From positions 92,226 to 156,225 of the forward strand of contig JAWKMO010000007.1 of NCBI GenBank assembly GCA_041392205.1: 64,000 nucleotides of DNA, in the 5' to 3' direction. The translations under genes were made by a program, and so were the position numbers. Below the pieces are notes generated by a model. It was not told the origin of the DNA. It did not search any database and saw only the letters and a list, made by a program, of their open reading frames with translations. Every line of letters begins with the position of its first letter. The stretch's first letter is position 1. Positions 63,903-64,000 of the stretch are shown in pieces. Origin of the DNA: Halomarinibacterium sp041392205 (GTDB taxonomy: Bacteria > Bacteroidota > Bacteroidia > Flavobacteriales > Flavobacteriaceae).

Positions 63903-64000
63903 TTACAATACCAACTCTTTTTGACGAAATTCCTTTTCTTCGTCACTTACCAAACCTAAGGCTTCATAAATATAGCCAAAAGTAGAAAGAAGTTCGGGTT
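63903..64000 (-). CDS. 3' end of a gene continuing past the window
   Basis: An open minus-strand frame runs from the window edge to TAA at 63903, ending YIYEALGLVSDEEKEFRQKE then LVL. It stops eight bases before the methyltransferase start, so it belongs to the same operon. Too short to assign a family. Confidence 0.5.
   Translation of the reverse strand, partial: PELLSTFGYIYEALGLVSDEEKEFRQKELVL

Overview
The window looks like about 64 kb of chromosome from a marine-type member of the Flavobacteriaceae (Bacteroidota). The DNA is AT-rich. It carries type IX secretion (T9SS) parts (PorT, the T9SS plug protein) and several secreted proteins with the T9SS type A sorting tail. It also has a short 287-residue RpoD, a TamL lipoprotein of the BamA superfamily, a complete Na+-translocating NADH:quinone reductase operon and menaquinone methylation. 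At least thirteen genes have the Bacteroidota -7 promoter box TAnnTTTG just upstream.

Left end (1-9.1 kb): a LuxR-type response regulator cut by the window edge and an overlapping TPR histidine kinase, both broken into several frames. Two large secreted fibre-like proteins follow. Each has an N-terminal head, 17-residue repeats resembling trimeric-adhesin heads, and a C-terminal S74 (endosialidase-type) self-cleaving chaperone domain. A small lipoprotein lies between them. The region ends in a hairpin-rich gap holding tRNA-Arg(TCG) and a fossil copy of its 3' end.

Core region (9-37 kb): YqeY, an M90 peptidase, an AraC regulator next to a T9SS-exported propeller protein, rpe, rpoD, a sigma/anti-sigma operon headed by a lipoprotein, pnp and rpsO, accD and fbaA, tamL divergent from a SpoU rRNA methyltransferase, porT and ubiE, trkA-trkH, an OmpA protein, a desaturase/aminotransferase/purT operon, and rsmG.

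Surface and redox region (37-54.5 kb): two tandem T9SS-exported Omp28-like proteins and a third lipoprotein paralogue, all with a CxxC thioredoxin motif. They lie beside a TlpA-like thioredoxin and a DUF6029 protein that carries its own cysteine pair, which suggests an extracytoplasmic thiol-disulfide module. Next come pruA, a probable DUF6695 protein, a 7TM hybrid two-component sensor split by three indels, a DUF4440 protein, apaG, DUF3667 and the T9SS plug protein.

Energy region (54.7-63.9 kb): nqrABCDEF, then a DUF4846 gene, a 120-residue protein and apbE, whose product attaches FMN to NqrB and NqrC. A methyltransferase and the 3' end of one more gene follow.

Frameshifts cluster in a few places (1-2.5 kb, 3.0-3.5 kb, 7.2-7.7 kb, 49.7-50.4 kb and one site in nqrE). 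Reading across frames recovers conserved protein sequence, and the sites examined closely in the hybrid sensor and nqrE are one- or two-base differences in short base runs. I therefore read most of these as sequencing or assembly errors rather than gene decay, but the sequence alone cannot prove it.
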